This document shows, one piece after another, positions 42,918 to 52,565 of a stretch of DNA of 63,083 nucleotides. How positions within the stretch are numbered: position 1 is the stretch's first letter; every line of letters starts with the position of its first letter. Below the pieces are notes generated by a model, which searched no databases, was not told the origin of the DNA, and saw nothing but the letters and a program-made list of their open reading frames with translations. The DNA comes from Oscillospiraceae bacterium. Its GTDB lineage: Bacteria; Bacillota; Clostridia; Oscillospirales; Oscillospiraceae. The stretch spans positions 1 through 63,083 of the forward strand of contig JAFQCJ010000034.1 in the NCBI GenBank assembly GCA_017416445.1. Reading direction: 5' to 3'. A program made the translations under genes and the position numbers.

Positions 42918-43616
42918 ATGATAAAAGGTATTGCGTTTGATTTCGATCACACGCTGTATGATCGTGATGCAACATATGAGAAGCTGCTGGACGGGTTTAT
43001 GGAGTACTTTGCCGAGTACCTGCGAGAGGGTATTACACGGGAAGAGGTATTGGAGACCATTCAGCGTTGTGACAGGACGGGTATTTATAAGGATGCCCAT
43101 TGGGAAGGAATCTACCGCGATACGCTGGAGAGCGGTATTTTTGCCAAGCATCCTACCTATGAGGTGTATTACGAGGGTTTCCTCGAGAACAATTATCCCG
43201 AGAATATCGTGCTGTATGAAGATACGCTCTATGCGTTGGACACTCTGCGGCGGAAGGGATACAAGGTGGGAATTCTCACCAATGGCCCCTCGGCCTATCA
43301 GCGCGGCAAAGTGGAGTGGGTGGACCTCCACTACCATGTGGACGCTGTGGTGGTGGGCGGCGATTTGCCTGACCCCAAGCCCCACAAAGATGCCTTTGCT
43401 GAGGTTTGCCGCAGGATGGGATGCACCTTGGAAGAATGTGCCTATGTGGGCGACCATCCCATCAATGATGTAGATGGCGCACGAAAAGCGGGCATGACCG
43501 GCATCTGGTTCCGCTCTGTTGGAATTTGGTTTCCGGAGATTGAACCGGCAGAATACGCTGTGGATGCCTTGGGCGAGCTGCCTGCGCTGATTGAAAAGAT
43601 CAACGGCAAACAATAA
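42918..43616 (+). CDS. HAD-superfamily hydrolase (phosphatase)
   Basis: A 232-residue cytosolic phosphatase-fold protein. HAD motif I DFDHTLYD gives nucleophile Asp8 and acid Asp10; motif II is LTNG; motif III PKPHKD carries the Lys; motif IV is GDHPINDV. A helical cap (about 18-90) places it in subfamily IA. It probably dephosphorylates a small sugar- or amino-acid-linked phosphate in the island's pathway. AAAGGAT precedes the ATG. It is the first gene of the operon controlled by the DeoR protein. Confidence 0.88.
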   Translation: MIKGIAFDFDHTLYDRDATYEKLLDGFMEYFAEYLREGITREEVLETIQRCDRTGIYKDAHWEGIYRDTLESGIFAKHPTYEVYYEGFLENNYPENIVLYEDTLYALDTLRRKGYKVGILTNGPSAYQRGKVEWVDLHYHVDAVVVGGDLPDPKPHKDAFAEVCRRMGCTLEECAYVGDHPINDVDGARKAGMTGIWFRSVGIWFPEIEPAEYAVDALGELPALIEKINGKQ

Positions 43617-43621
43617 CTGTG

Positions 43622-43650
43622 TATTTAAGGGACGCTGTGTCCATTAAATA
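43622..43650 (+). promoter_or_regulatory. Stem-loop between the HAD gene and dppA
   Basis: TATTTAAGGGAC and GTCCATTAAATA pair with one mismatch around GCTGT and are followed by A and T tracts. It may attenuate read-through or stabilise the highly translated binding-protein message. Confidence 0.55.
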
Positions 43651-43673
43651 AAAAATTTTTAGGAGGAACAAAT

Positions 43674-45230
43674 ATGAAAAGAGCACTTGCATTGCTGCTT
43701 GCACTGATTATGGCATTTGGCCTGCTGGCCGGCTGCGGCAGCAAGCCCGCAGACGGTGGCCAGGATGCCGCCGCCGATGCTGGCGCTGAGTGGGACGGCA
43801 CCATCACCATCGTGCAGTCTTCCGACATCATCGGCTGGGACCCCTGCGCCTCTGCCGATGTCAACACCAAGAACTGCATGAAGAACCTGCTGAACCGTAC
43901 CTTCGAGACCGATGAGAACCTGAAGGCTATCCCCATCATGGTCGAGAGCTTTGAGCAGTTGGACGATTTGAACTGGACCTTCACTCTGAAGGAAGGCATT
44001 AAGTTCTTCGATGGTACTCCTTGTACCGCTAATGACGTGAAGTTCTCCGTCATGCGCGCCCGCGAGACCTCTTCTTCCGGTAAGTCTCTGTATGGCCCCA
44101 TCGAGGAGTTCAATGTTGTGGATGATCGCACCTTCACCATCAAGACCGCCAACGTCTACAACTCCCTGCCCACCGCTCTGTCCAACACCTCCGGTGCCGT
44201 CCTGTCCCAGGCTTGGGTCGAGAAGGCTGATGCCGGCGAGTGCACTTGGGAAGATGTCATGAAGAACGGTGCTACCGGCCGTTACTATCTGGGCGAGCAT
44301 GTCATCGGTGACCATGTTACCCTGATCGCCAACGAGAACTATTTCGACTATGATACCGACGGCGCTAAGAATAAGCAGCTGATCTTCAAGGTCATCCCCG
44401 AGGCCACCACCCGTACCATCATGGTGCAGACCGGTGAGGCTGACGTGAACGTCAACTTCGACACCGTGGCTATGGCTGAGTGCCAGGCCGATCCCAATGT
44501 TCAGGTCATCCAGCACGAGTCCTCTCGTATCGACCTGCTGATCCTCAACACCGCTTCCAAGGCATTTGCTGACAAGCGCGTCCGTCAGGCTGTGGCTTTC
44601 GCCGTCAACCGTGATGACTGCCTCTCCGTTGGTGCTGAGGGCTACGGCGCTGTGTGCTACAGCTCCCTGTCCCCCTCCACCGAGGGTTATGTGGACAACC
44701 CCGCCGGCTACAAGTATGACGTTGAGAAGGCTAAGGCTCTGATGGCCGAGGCTGGTGTCACCTCTCTGGATGTGAAGGCCGCTGTTAAGACCGATGCTGA
44801 AGAGCGTATCATGCAGGTGGTTCAGGCCAACCTGAAGGAGATCGGCATCAACCTGACCTTCAGCCGCGTGGACAACACCGTCCTCACTGAGCTGATGGCC
44901 AACAACGAGTACGATATGTGCATGAACGCCTATGCACACTATCAGGATCCCGAGCTGTTCTACGGCCGCTATCTGGGCACCACCGGTATCGGCGCTAACA
45001 ACTATGCACACTATCAGAGCGCTGAGGCTGATGCTGCCATCGCCGCTGCCGCTACCACCGATGCTGCTGTCCGCCAGGCATCCCTGGAGGAGCTGTGCAC
45101 CATCATCTGTGAGGATGTGCCTTGGGTCGGTCTGTACACCGAGGAGCTGTACTGCCTGGCTCGTGCCGGCGTCAAGGGCGTCAACATGAACCTTGAGACC
45201 ACTTACTGGTATCACACCATCTGCTATTAA
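43674..45230 (+). CDS. Peptide/opine ABC transporter substrate-binding lipoprotein
   Basis: A 518-residue extracellular binding protein of the SBP_bac_5 (DppA/OppA) family. The signal peptide ends in the lipobox LLAGC (Cys21), anchoring it to the membrane. Typical segments are GWDPCASADVNTKNCMKNLL, TFTLKEGIKFFDGTPCTANDV and the AVAFAVNRDD region. Relatives bind di- or oligopeptides, nickel, glutathione or opines; the enzymes in this operon favour an amino-acid conjugate. AGGAGG precedes the ATG. Codon choice is more biased to GCT/GTC/CTG than in the flanking core genes, as expected for strong expression. Confidence 0.93.
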   Translation: MKRALALLLALIMAFGLLAGCGSKPADGGQDAAADAGAEWDGTITIVQSSDIIGWDPCASADVNTKNCMKNLLNRTFETDENLKAIPIMVESFEQLDDLNWTFTLKEGIKFFDGTPCTANDVKFSVMRARETSSSGKSLYGPIEEFNVVDDRTFTIKTANVYNSLPTALSNTSGAVLSQAWVEKADAGECTWEDVMKNGATGRYYLGEHVIGDHVTLIANENYFDYDTDGAKNKQLIFKVIPEATTRTIMVQTGEADVNVNFDTVAMAECQADPNVQVIQHESSRIDLLILNTASKAFADKRVRQAVAFAVNRDDCLSVGAEGYGAVCYSSLSPSTEGYVDNPAGYKYDVEKAKALMAEAGVTSLDVKAAVKTDAEERIMQVVQANLKEIGINLTFSRVDNTVLTELMANNEYDMCMNAYAHYQDPELFYGRYLGTTGIGANNYAHYQSAEADAAIAAAATTDAAVRQASLEELCTIICEDVPWVGLYTEELYCLARAGVKGVNMNLETTYWYHTICY

Positions 45231-45278
45231 GAGATTGTCTCCGATAGGGACCTTCCCCAAAGAGTAAAACCGTTCATT

Positions 45279-45362
45279 ATGGTGGGGGCGCGACTTCGTG
45301 TCCGCCCCCACCACATTCTTTATTTACTGCGATCGTTCGCAGTTCTCCGCTTCGGGCGCCGA
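45279..45362 (+). promoter_or_regulatory. Three intercistronic hairpins between dppA and dppB
   Basis: A 10-bp GC-rich stem GGTGGGGGCG/CGCCCCCACC (45281-45312), then CTGCGA/TCGCAG and CTTCGG/CCGAAG small stems. The 176-bp gap contains no gene. Such structures normally protect the 3' end of the binding-protein mRNA and reduce permease expression. Confidence 0.7.
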
Positions 45363-45406
45363 AGACACGGTGGCCCATTGACGAATTCAAGAGGAGGCTA
45401 TGACTT

Positions 45407-46351
45407 GTGGTTAAGTACGCTCTGAAGCGTCTGCTGTACATGATCCCGGTGACCATCGGCGTTATTTTCGTGGTGTACCTCATCATGTACCTGACCCCCG
45501 GCGACCCTGTGGCGTTGCTGTTGGGCCCTGACGCAACGCCGGAACTGATCGAGGAGACCCGCGCTGCGCTGGGTATCAGCGATCCGTTCTTTGTGCAATT
45601 TTTTAACTATGTAATCAACCTATTTACCGGACATTTCGGCACTTCCTGGTACACGGGCAATGATGTTTCCCTGCGCCTGTTCAGTGCCATTCCCTACACG
45701 CTGATCCTGACGATCCTGGCGCTGGCCTTGGCGTTGATCATTTCGATCCCCATGGGCGTCATTGCTGCCGTCCGTCAGAATAGACCTGCCGACTACGCGG
45801 TGAGCTTGTTCGCCATCTGCGGCGTGTCTGCACCTACTTTCTGGGTCGGTATTATGCTGATCCTGCTGTTCAGCGTATATATGGGCATCCTGCCCTCTGC
45901 CGGTGTGGATTCGTGGAAGAGCTACATTCTTCCCTCCATCACCATGAGTTTCAACCTTTTGGCCAGTATCACCCGTACCCAGCGCTCCTCCATGCTGGAG
46001 GTACTGCGCGCCGACTATATCCGTACGGCAAAGGCCAAGGGTGTCAGCAACCGCATTGCCGTGTACTATCACGCACTGCGCAACGCCATCATCCCCTCCA
46101 TCACCGTTGCCGGTATCAACTTCGGTACGCTGATGGGCGGCTCTGTGGCTATTGAGACGGTGTTCGCCGTTCCCGGCGTGGGTCGTCTGCTCTCTGACAG
46201 TATCAAAATCCACGATACGCCTACCGTCATCGGCTGCATGGTCTTTACGGCCATTACCGTCAGTATCGTCAACCTCATCGTCGATATGCTGTATGCTGCC
46301 ATCGACCCGCGCATTAAGGCGCAGTATCTGAAGGGAGGTAAGAAGTCATGA
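45407..46351 (+). CDS. ABC transporter permease, DppB-like
   Basis: A 314-residue membrane permease with six helices. The BPD_transp_1 fold includes the N-terminal YLTPGDPVALLLGP motif and the EAA-like coupling region around RADYIRTAKAKGVSNR. The start is GTG (MVKYALKRLL) after GAGGAGG; no in-frame ATG lies nearby. The stop overlaps the dppC start in ATGA. Confidence 0.94.
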   Translation: MVKYALKRLLYMIPVTIGVIFVVYLIMYLTPGDPVALLLGPDATPELIEETRAALGISDPFFVQFFNYVINLFTGHFGTSWYTGNDVSLRLFSAIPYTLILTILALALALIISIPMGVIAAVRQNRPADYAVSLFAICGVSAPTFWVGIMLILLFSVYMGILPSAGVDSWKSYILPSITMSFNLLASITRTQRSSMLEVLRADYIRTAKAKGVSNRIAVYYHALRNAIIPSITVAGINFGTLMGGSVAIETVFAVPGVGRLLSDSIKIHDTPTVIGCMVFTAITVSIVNLIVDMLYAAIDPRIKAQYLKGGKKS

Positions 46352-47253
46352 ACCAGAACCCTGTGAATGGAACTTCCAATGCTGATCTGCGTAAAGCTTA
46401 TAAGCGTCAGAGTCAGGGACGCGATATCTGGCGTCGTTTCTGCAAAAACAAGATGGCTGTTGCCGCCTTGATTATCCTCAGCATTATCGTGCTGGCCGCC
46501 TGCACCGCAGACCTCTTCTGGGACTACGAGCAGGATGCCTGCGCTCTGAATATCTCCGAAAAGCTGCAAAAGCCCAGCCGCGAGCACATCCTCGGCACCG
46601 ATGAATTGGGCCGCGACATTCTCTGCCGCCTCGTCTATGGTGCCCGCGTGTCTCTGGAAGTGGGTATCGGTGCTGCCACCTTTGCTCTGGTGATCGGTGC
46701 CATTCTTGGCTCTATCGGCGGCTATTACGGAGGAAAGGTCGACTCAATTATCATGCGTGTCACCGATGTCTTGCTGGCAATACCGGGATTATTGCTGGGT
46801 ATTGCCATCGTCAGCGCCTTTAAGCCTACGGTGTTCTACATGGCATTGGCCTTCGGTATTTCGTATGTGTCAAAGTTTACCCGCATTATCCGTTCTGCCA
46901 TTTTGAGTATTCGTGATCAGGAGTATGTGGAGGCTGCCCGTGCCATCGGCGCAAAGGATCATGTCATTATTCTGCGTCACATCCTGCTCAACTGCATGGC
47001 ACCCATCCTTGTGCAGTACGCACTGTGCATCGGCACCCGTATTCTCAGCGTGTCCACACTGAGCTTCATCGGTCTGGGCATTCAGGCACCTACCCCCGAC
47101 TGGGGCAGCATGCTGGCAGGCGCACGCGCCTACATCCGCGGCAATACCTATCTGGTCATGGGCCCCGGTCTTGCACTGCTGCTGACCATCAGCTCGTTCA
47201 ATATCATCGGTGATGGTATCCGTGACGCGCTGGATCCTCGTCTGAAGAAGTAA
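46348..47253 (+). CDS. ABC transporter permease, DppC-like
   Basis: A 301-residue second permease. The N-terminal OppC-type segment ([19 protein letters not shown]) precedes the first helix, then [24 protein letters not shown], a DppC hallmark, and the coupling helix [22 protein letters not shown]. It pairs with the overlapping dppB product to form the channel. Confidence 0.95.
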   Translation: MNQNPVNGTSNADLRKAYKRQSQGRDIWRRFCKNKMAVAALIILSIIVLAACTADLFWDYEQDACALNISEKLQKPSREHILGTDELGRDILCRLVYGARVSLEVGIGAATFALVIGAILGSIGGYYGGKVDSIIMRVTDVLLAIPGLLLGIAIVSAFKPTVFYMALAFGISYVSKFTRIIRSAILSIRDQEYVEAARAIGAKDHVIILRHILLNCMAPILVQYALCIGTRILSVSTLSFIGLGIQAPTPDWGSMLAGARAYIRGNTYLVMGPGLALLLTISSFNIIGDGIRDALDPRLKK

Positions 47254-47263
47254 GGAGGCAAGC

Positions 47264-48346
47264 ATGGAAGAAAAGAAAATCACCTCCGAGAATGAGGAAA
47301 TGTTGAATATTAAAAACCTCGTTGTCCACTATGAGACGGACGAGGCGCTGGTCAAGGCCATCAACGGCATTGATTTGGTGATTAAACACGGTAAAGCCCA
47401 CGGCCTCGTGGGAGAGACGGGCGCAGGTAAGACCACCACCGCCCTGTCTATTCTGAACCTTGTCCCCGATCCTCCGGGAAGAATTGTCTCCGGCGAGATC
47501 ACGCTGGATGGTGAAAAGCTCATTGCCGAGCTGCCTCTTACCGATGAAGAGCGTGAAAAGCTGAAGGCAGAGGGCAAGCTTCCCCCTTGCGCTCCTGCTA
47601 AGACGGAGCGTGAGTTTGAGCATATCCGTGGTGATAAAGTGGCCATGATCTTCCAAGATCCCATGACGGCGCTAAACCCCGTGATGACCGTGGGCGATCA
47701 GATTGCTGAGTCCATTCGTCTCCATCAGGGTTTGGATAGAGCTGCGGCTGCAGAGCGCGCCAAGGAGATGCTGGAGTTGGTGGGTATTCCCGGCATCCGC
47801 GCCAATGAGTATCCCCATCAGTTCTCCGGCGGCATGAAGCAGCGTGTCATTATCTCTATGGCCCTGGCCTGCAATCCCCGCTTGCTGATCGCTGACGAGC
47901 CTACCACTGCACTGGATGTGACCATTCAGGCACAGGTGCTGGATCTGATGCGTGAACTGCGCGATAAGTTCGATATGGCACTGCTGATGATCACCCACGA
48001 CTTGGGTATCATTGCTGAGATGTGCGATGAGGTCTCTGTTATGTATGCCGGTCGTATCGTGGAACACGGTACGTTGGAGGACATCTTCGACAACACCAGC
48101 CATCCCTATACCCAGGGTCTTTTCAACTCCATCCCCAACATTGAGGATAGAAAATCCGACCTTAAGCCCATTCGCGGCTTGATGCCCGATCCTGCCAACC
48201 TGCCTGCAGGCTGTGCCTTCTGCCCCCGCTGTGATTACGCTACGGAGCGCTGTGCAGTGGAGAAGCCTGATAAGGTTTGGCTCAGCGACACCCACTGTGT
48301 GGAGTGCCACCTGTATCAGCAGGGCGACACGGCGAAAAAGCTGTAA
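47264..48346 (+). CDS. ABC transporter ATP-binding protein, DppD-like
   Basis: A 360-residue ATPase. Walker A is GETGAGKTT, the signature FSGGMKQRV, Walker [13 protein letters not shown]. The C-terminal oligopeptide-transporter extension contains the Cys-rich [19 protein letters not shown] segment, which may bind an iron-sulphur cluster in relatives. TAAGGAGG precedes the ATG. Confidence 0.95.
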   Translation: MEEKKITSENEEMLNIKNLVVHYETDEALVKAINGIDLVIKHGKAHGLVGETGAGKTTTALSILNLVPDPPGRIVSGEITLDGEKLIAELPLTDEEREKLKAEGKLPPCAPAKTEREFEHIRGDKVAMIFQDPMTALNPVMTVGDQIAESIRLHQGLDRAAAAERAKEMLELVGIPGIRANEYPHQFSGGMKQRVIISMALACNPRLLIADEPTTALDVTIQAQVLDLMRELRDKFDMALLMITHDLGIIAEMCDEVSVMYAGRIVEHGTLEDIFDNTSHPYTQGLFNSIPNIEDRKSDLKPIRGLMPDPANLPAGCAFCPRCDYATERCAVEKPDKVWLSDTHCVECHLYQQGDTAKKL

Positions 48347-48357
48347 AGGAGGAACGA

Positions 48358-49329
48358 ATGATGAGCAATACGACAGAAAATCGCGATATCCTGTTGGAAG
48401 TTCGCAATCTTAAGAAGTATTTCAAGCGTTCCGACGGCTATCTCCATGCAGTGGACGATGTGAGCTTTACGCTGGAGCGAGGTAAGACGCTGGGTATCGT
48501 GGGTGAGTCCGGCTGCGGCAAGTCCACCACGGGCCGTGCCATCCTTCGTCTGACAGAGCCCACCTCCGGTGAGGTGCTCTTTGAGGGCGTAGATGTTACC
48601 AAGCTCAATAAGGAAGAGATGCGCAAGATGCGTACGGAGATGCAGATCATCTTCCAGGATCCCTTCGCCTCTCTTGATCCTCGTCAGACGGTATCTCAGG
48701 CCATTGAGGAGCCTCTGCGTCTCAACGGCATCATTAAGGATAAGAAAGAGCGCTTTGCCCGCGTCATGGAGCTGATGGAGACGGTGGGTCTTGCCGAGCG
48801 TTTGGTGAACACCTATCCCCATGAGTTGGACGGCGGCCGCCGTCAGCGTATCGGTATCGCCCGTGCACTGGCCATGAACCCCAAGTTCATCATCTGCGAT
48901 GAGCCTGTGTCGGCACTGGATGTATCCATTCAGGCACAGATTCTGAACCTGATGAAGAAGATCCAGCGTGATATGGGTCTTACCTATATCTTCGTCACCC
49001 ACGATCTGTCGGTCATCAACCACTTTGCCGATGAGATCGCCGTCATGTATCTGGGCCGTATGGTGGAGAAAGCACCCACTGAGGAGCTGTTCAATAACCC
49101 CCTCCATCCCTACACGAAGGCACTGCTCTCCGCGATCCCCGTTCCCAGCATCCATCGTAAGCGCGAGCGCATCACCCTGCAGGGCGAGGTGGGCTCTCCC
49201 ATCAATCCCAAACCCCAGTGTCGCTTCGCAGGACGCTGCCCCAACGCCACGGAGGCATGCTTTGCCAGCGAGCCGCCTTTGGTAGAGGTATCGAAAGACC
49301 ACTTTGTGGCCTGCCACCTGTGCAAATAA
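48358..49329 (+). CDS. ABC transporter ATP-binding protein, DppF-like
   Basis: A 323-residue second ATPase. Walker A is GESGCGKST and Walker B is FIICDEPVSALD. The ABC signature reads LDGGRRQR instead of the usual LSGGQRQR: the Ser that contacts ATP is Asp. The C-terminal Cys-containing extension (CRFAGRCPNATEAC) is present. Two ATGs (48358, 48361) follow AAAGGAGG; either can be the start. It heterodimerises with the preceding ATPase. Confidence 0.94.
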   Translation: MMSNTTENRDILLEVRNLKKYFKRSDGYLHAVDDVSFTLERGKTLGIVGESGCGKSTTGRAILRLTEPTSGEVLFEGVDVTKLNKEEMRKMRTEMQIIFQDPFASLDPRQTVSQAIEEPLRLNGIIKDKKERFARVMELMETVGLAERLVNTYPHELDGGRRQRIGIARALAMNPKFIICDEPVSALDVSIQAQILNLMKKIQRDMGLTYIFVTHDLSVINHFADEIAVMYLGRMVEKAPTEELFNNPLHPYTKALLSAIPVPSIHRKRERITLQGEVGSPINPKPQCRFAGRCPNATEACFASEPPLVEVSKDHFVACHLCK

Positions 49330-49376
49330 TCTAACAGAAAAAAGGGGTGTAAAATTTGCCCCGAAAGGATCAACAT

Positions 49377-50396
49377 ATGAGCAAGTATGAATTCAGATAC
49401 CTCTCTCAGGAGGATATCCTTTCTCTGAACATCCCCTATGAGGATGTGATCGATGCCGTGGAAAAGGTCATGAGCGAGTTTGGCAAGGGCACTTGCCAAC
49501 TGCCTGTAAAGGTTCATGTCAACTCTCGTCCCGGCACATATATCAACGCCATGCCCGCCTATGTAGGCGGCGAGAAGGAAGCGCAGGGCATGAAGTGGGT
49601 GGCCGGCTATCCCGAGAACCGCGGTAAGGGTCTGCCTGTCACTTGGGGCTTGATGGTGATGAATGATTGTGATACCGGCGCTGTCACCGCTGTGATGGAT
49701 GCCCGTTGGATCACCGCTATTCGCACCGCCGCCGTGACCGCTGTCACCGCCAAGTACTGCAAGGTGAAGAACACCCGTGCCATGACCATCATCGGCGCCG
49801 GTGAGCAGGGTAAGTGGAACGCCCGTCTTTTGAAGATGGTGATCCCCGAGCTGGAGAAGATCTATGTGGGTGATCTCTATCCCGCCGCAGTGGAGGCCTA
49901 TCTCAACAAGATGCGCCCCCTCATGCCGGAGGTGGAGTTTGTCCCCATCTACACCGATGAAGAGCGTCAGGCTGCCATCGATGATTCTCAGATCCTGCTG
50001 ACGGCTACTCAGCGTGGCGATAAGCCTCTCATCTACTGCGAGATGCTCCACAAGGGTATGCTGGGCATTCCTCTGGAGTCCACCGCTTGGGAGGGCAAGA
50101 CCTACACTCGCTTCGCCGACCGCTTTGTCTGCGATGACCGCAATCTGGTGGATACCTACCTCAAGGACGGTAAGTATACCGACGGTCTGCCTCCTGTGGA
50201 GGATCAGCTGATTTTGGGCGACATTATCAACGGTGTCGTGCCCGGTCGTGTCAGCGAGGAGGAGTTTGTCATTACCTCCAGCCATGGTATCGCACTGAGC
50301 GATGTGGCTGTGGGCAAGATGATTTTGGAGAAGGCTGAGGCTCAGGGCGTTGGCACCATGCTGACGCTGATGGAAGAGAACGATATTCTGCGCTAA
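49377..50396 (+). CDS. Ornithine cyclodeaminase / mu-crystallin family protein
   Basis: A 339-residue NAD-dependent enzyme. The N-terminal substrate domain (RYLSQEDILSLNIPYEDVIDAVE; PVKVHVN; NAMPAYVGG) leads to ITAIRTAAVTAVTAKY and the Rossmann site MTIIGAGEQGKWNARLLK. Family members convert ornithine to proline, reduce imino acids, dehydrogenate alanine, or oxidise opine-like intermediates (SbnB). In Agrobacterium an ornithine cyclodeaminase belongs to the octopine-use operon, paralleling the neighbours here. GAAAGGAT precedes the ATG at 49377. The exact substrate is not determinable. Confidence 0.88.
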   Translation: MSKYEFRYLSQEDILSLNIPYEDVIDAVEKVMSEFGKGTCQLPVKVHVNSRPGTYINAMPAYVGGEKEAQGMKWVAGYPENRGKGLPVTWGLMVMNDCDTGAVTAVMDARWITAIRTAAVTAVTAKYCKVKNTRAMTIIGAGEQGKWNARLLKMVIPELEKIYVGDLYPAAVEAYLNKMRPLMPEVEFVPIYTDEERQAAIDDSQILLTATQRGDKPLIYCEMLHKGMLGIPLESTAWEGKTYTRFADRFVCDDRNLVDTYLKDGKYTDGLPPVEDQLILGDIINGVVPGRVSEEEFVITSSHGIALSDVAVGKMILEKAEAQGVGTMLTLMEENDILR

Positions 50397-50434
50397 GGTG
50401 AGCATTTGCCACCGCCGAAAGGAAGTGCGCCGGT

Positions 50435-51286
50435 ATGATTGATATTAAACTGGTAGGTTTGGATCTGGATGGAACGCTGCTGGACGATGATCGAAAGATC
50501 CGTCCCCGCACCATTGAGGCGTTGCGTTCAGCTGCAGAGAACGGCATCAATCTGGCTGTCATCAGTGGGCGAAATTTCTTGGCTGTTCCAGCGGAGATCC
50601 GTGGGTTATCCTTCATCCGCTATTATGTGCTGTGCAACGGCGCAGCCATCTATGATGCGTGGGAGGATAACATGCTCTACCGCGCGGATATCCCGCTGGA
50701 TGAGGCCATTGAGATTTACCATGCACTGGAGCAGGAGGATGTGTATTACGACTGCTATCTCAGCGATGGTGCGTGGACGCAGCAGAGCCACTTTGACCGC
50801 ATTGACGAGTTTGTCCCTGTGGAGTCCCACCGCGCCTTCCTAAAGGTCAGCAGAACACCATTTCCCAATCTCTGCGAAGCACTCAAGCAGCGGGGAAAGC
50901 CCGTGTGGAAAGTGCAATCCATTTATAAGGACACCGCCACCCGTGATAAGGAGATGGCGCGTTTGCAGGCGCAATTTCCCCAGTATAGCCTCTGTACGGC
51001 CTATTCCTACAATTTGGAATTCAATGTACCCGAGGCCAACAAGGGCGATGGCTTAATGCAACTGGCGAGGATTCTCGACATCCCACCGGAGCAGGTGATG
51101 GCCTTTGGCGATGGCGGCAATGATGTGACCATGCTGAAAAACGCCGGAACAGGTATTGCCATGGGCAACGCCTCCACTGCCGCCAAAGCGGCTGCCAACT
51201 ATATCGGCCCTACCAATACGGAGGACGGCGTAGCGCAGGTGTTGGAAGCAATGGTCAACTGGAAAAAACTATTACATCAGGTATAA
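50435..51286 (+). CDS. Cof-type HAD-IIB phosphatase
   Basis: A 283-residue phosphatase. GLDLDGTLLDDDRKI supplies nucleophile Asp10 and Asp12, VISGRN motif II, and GDGGNDVTMLKNAGTGIAMGNA motif IV. A large C2-type cap lies between. Typical substrates are sugar phosphates. It is the second phosphatase of the operon, placed between the cyclodeaminase and dehydrogenase genes. GAAAGGAAG precedes the ATG, with slightly long spacing. Confidence 0.9.
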   Translation: MIDIKLVGLDLDGTLLDDDRKIRPRTIEALRSAAENGINLAVISGRNFLAVPAEIRGLSFIRYYVLCNGAAIYDAWEDNMLYRADIPLDEAIEIYHALEQEDVYYDCYLSDGAWTQQSHFDRIDEFVPVESHRAFLKVSRTPFPNLCEALKQRGKPVWKVQSIYKDTATRDKEMARLQAQFPQYSLCTAYSYNLEFNVPEANKGDGLMQLARILDIPPEQVMAFGDGGNDVTMLKNAGTGIAMGNASTAAKAAANYIGPTNTEDGVAQVLEAMVNWKKLLHQV

Positions 51287-51326
51287 ATCGTAAAATGTTG
51301 TCCCAAAGGGGGACTACGGAGGAAAC

Positions 51327-52412
51327 ATGAAAGGCAGTATTGCAATTTTGGGCGGCGGTAACGGCGCTCATACCATGGCGGGCGATTTGGCTCTGCGTGG
51401 TTATTCTGTGCGTATGTATGAGGACGCGGCTTTTATTGGAAAGCTGAGTGTCCTACAGGAGACACTGACCATCCGCTGCAGCGGACAGATCAGCGGCAAC
51501 GCCAAGATCGAGATGTTGACTGATGACATGGCAAAGGCAATCGATGGCGTGAAGTTCATCGCCGTGGTGACACCCTCTACAGCGCACCTGTCTGTGGCGA
51601 AGAAACTGAAGGGCTTGGTAAAGCCTGAGCAGGTGATCTTAATCTATCCCGGCGGCTTCGGTGCGCTGGAGTTTAAGAAGGTGCTGGGTGAGGAGTGTCC
51701 CGTCATTGTGCAGACCAACAATCTGCCCTATGACACCCGCTTGAATGGCCCTGCCTCCATCTACTGCTCCGGCATGAGCCCCGTCAGCGTAGCTATGTTC
51801 CCCGCTGATGCCGACAAGGGGATTTTGGAGGAGGTCATGGACATCTCGCCTTTTGACAAGGTGTACCAAGATGTATTGGAGAGCGACCTCTCCTTGGTGA
51901 ACCCCTCCGTCCACTCCGGCCCGTGCCTTATTAACATCGGTGCTATTGAGCAGCAGGCACTCCGTGGGCAGTTCTGCATGTACGAGCATTTCACCTTCAG
52001 CGCTGCCAAGATCGACTGGGCCATCGATGCCGAGCGTAAGGCGGTGGGCGCTGCCTTTGGCTACAAACTGACCCCCTTGGAGGACTTCTGCGAGCCCAAG
52101 GACGGCGTGCTGAAATGGCAGGATATTTATCAGAAGATGCACGGCGCGCCGGAACTGACCCCCATCACGGGTCCTGACAGTATTTGGAACCGCTACTTGA
52201 CGGAGGACTGCCCCAACGGCCTTGTGCCTTGGAGCGAGCTGGGTAAGCTTTGCGGTGTGCCCACCCCTACCATGGATGCCATCATCAGCATCTATTCCCT
52301 CGTCCACGAGCGGGATTGGCGCGGCACCGGCATCGGTCTTGATACCCTCGGCCTCGACGGCATGAGTGTGGCGGAGATCCACAACTATCTCAAGACGGGA
52401 AAGAAAGCATAA
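51327..52412 (+). CDS. Octopine/nopaline dehydrogenase-family enzyme
   Basis: A 361-residue NAD(P)-dependent dehydrogenase. The N-terminal nucleotide site is ILGGGNGAHTMAGDLALRG (residues 7-25). The C-terminal helical octopine-dehydrogenase domain has NPSVHSGP, whose His196 corresponds to the catalytic His of the family. The reaction joins or splits an amino acid and a 2-oxo acid through a secondary amine. In this context, with an importer, oxidative cleavage of an imported opine-like compound is more likely than synthesis, but export is not excluded. CGGAGG precedes the ATG. Confidence 0.88.
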   Translation: MKGSIAILGGGNGAHTMAGDLALRGYSVRMYEDAAFIGKLSVLQETLTIRCSGQISGNAKIEMLTDDMAKAIDGVKFIAVVTPSTAHLSVAKKLKGLVKPEQVILIYPGGFGALEFKKVLGEECPVIVQTNNLPYDTRLNGPASIYCSGMSPVSVAMFPADADKGILEEVMDISPFDKVYQDVLESDLSLVNPSVHSGPCLINIGAIEQQALRGQFCMYEHFTFSAAKIDWAIDAERKAVGAAFGYKLTPLEDFCEPKDGVLKWQDIYQKMHGAPELTPITGPDSIWNRYLTEDCPNGLVPWSELGKLCGVPTPTMDAIISIYSLVHERDWRGTGIGLDTLGLDGMSVAEIHNYLKTGKKA

Positions 52413-52454
52413 ACCAATAACGGTACCTCCTAATTCCGTTTTCCATAGTGCCAA

Positions 52455-52497
52455 AACTACAGAGAGCGGCTCACATTGTGGGCCGCTTTCTGTAGTT
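52455..52497 (+). promoter_or_regulatory. Long intercistronic hairpin
   Basis: An approximately 20-bp stem with only G-U deviations (CTACAGAGAGCGGC with GCCGCTTTCTGTAG plus inner and outer pairs) and a three-base loop. It lies between the dehydrogenase and the kinase gene. No U-run follows on the plus strand, so RNase III processing or 3' protection is more likely than termination. Confidence 0.7.
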
Positions 52498-52565
52498 GAA
52501 AAAGGAATTGTCACAAGGGAGAGAGGACTGTTATAATGAAGAAAAATGCCAAGGAGGAGAACTCC

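Noticed and set aside
43674..49329. ABC operon as a nickel- or antibiotic-specific transporter
   Set aside because: Nothing in the binding protein points to metal binding, and the neighbouring enzymes indicate catabolism; left as peptide/opine-type.
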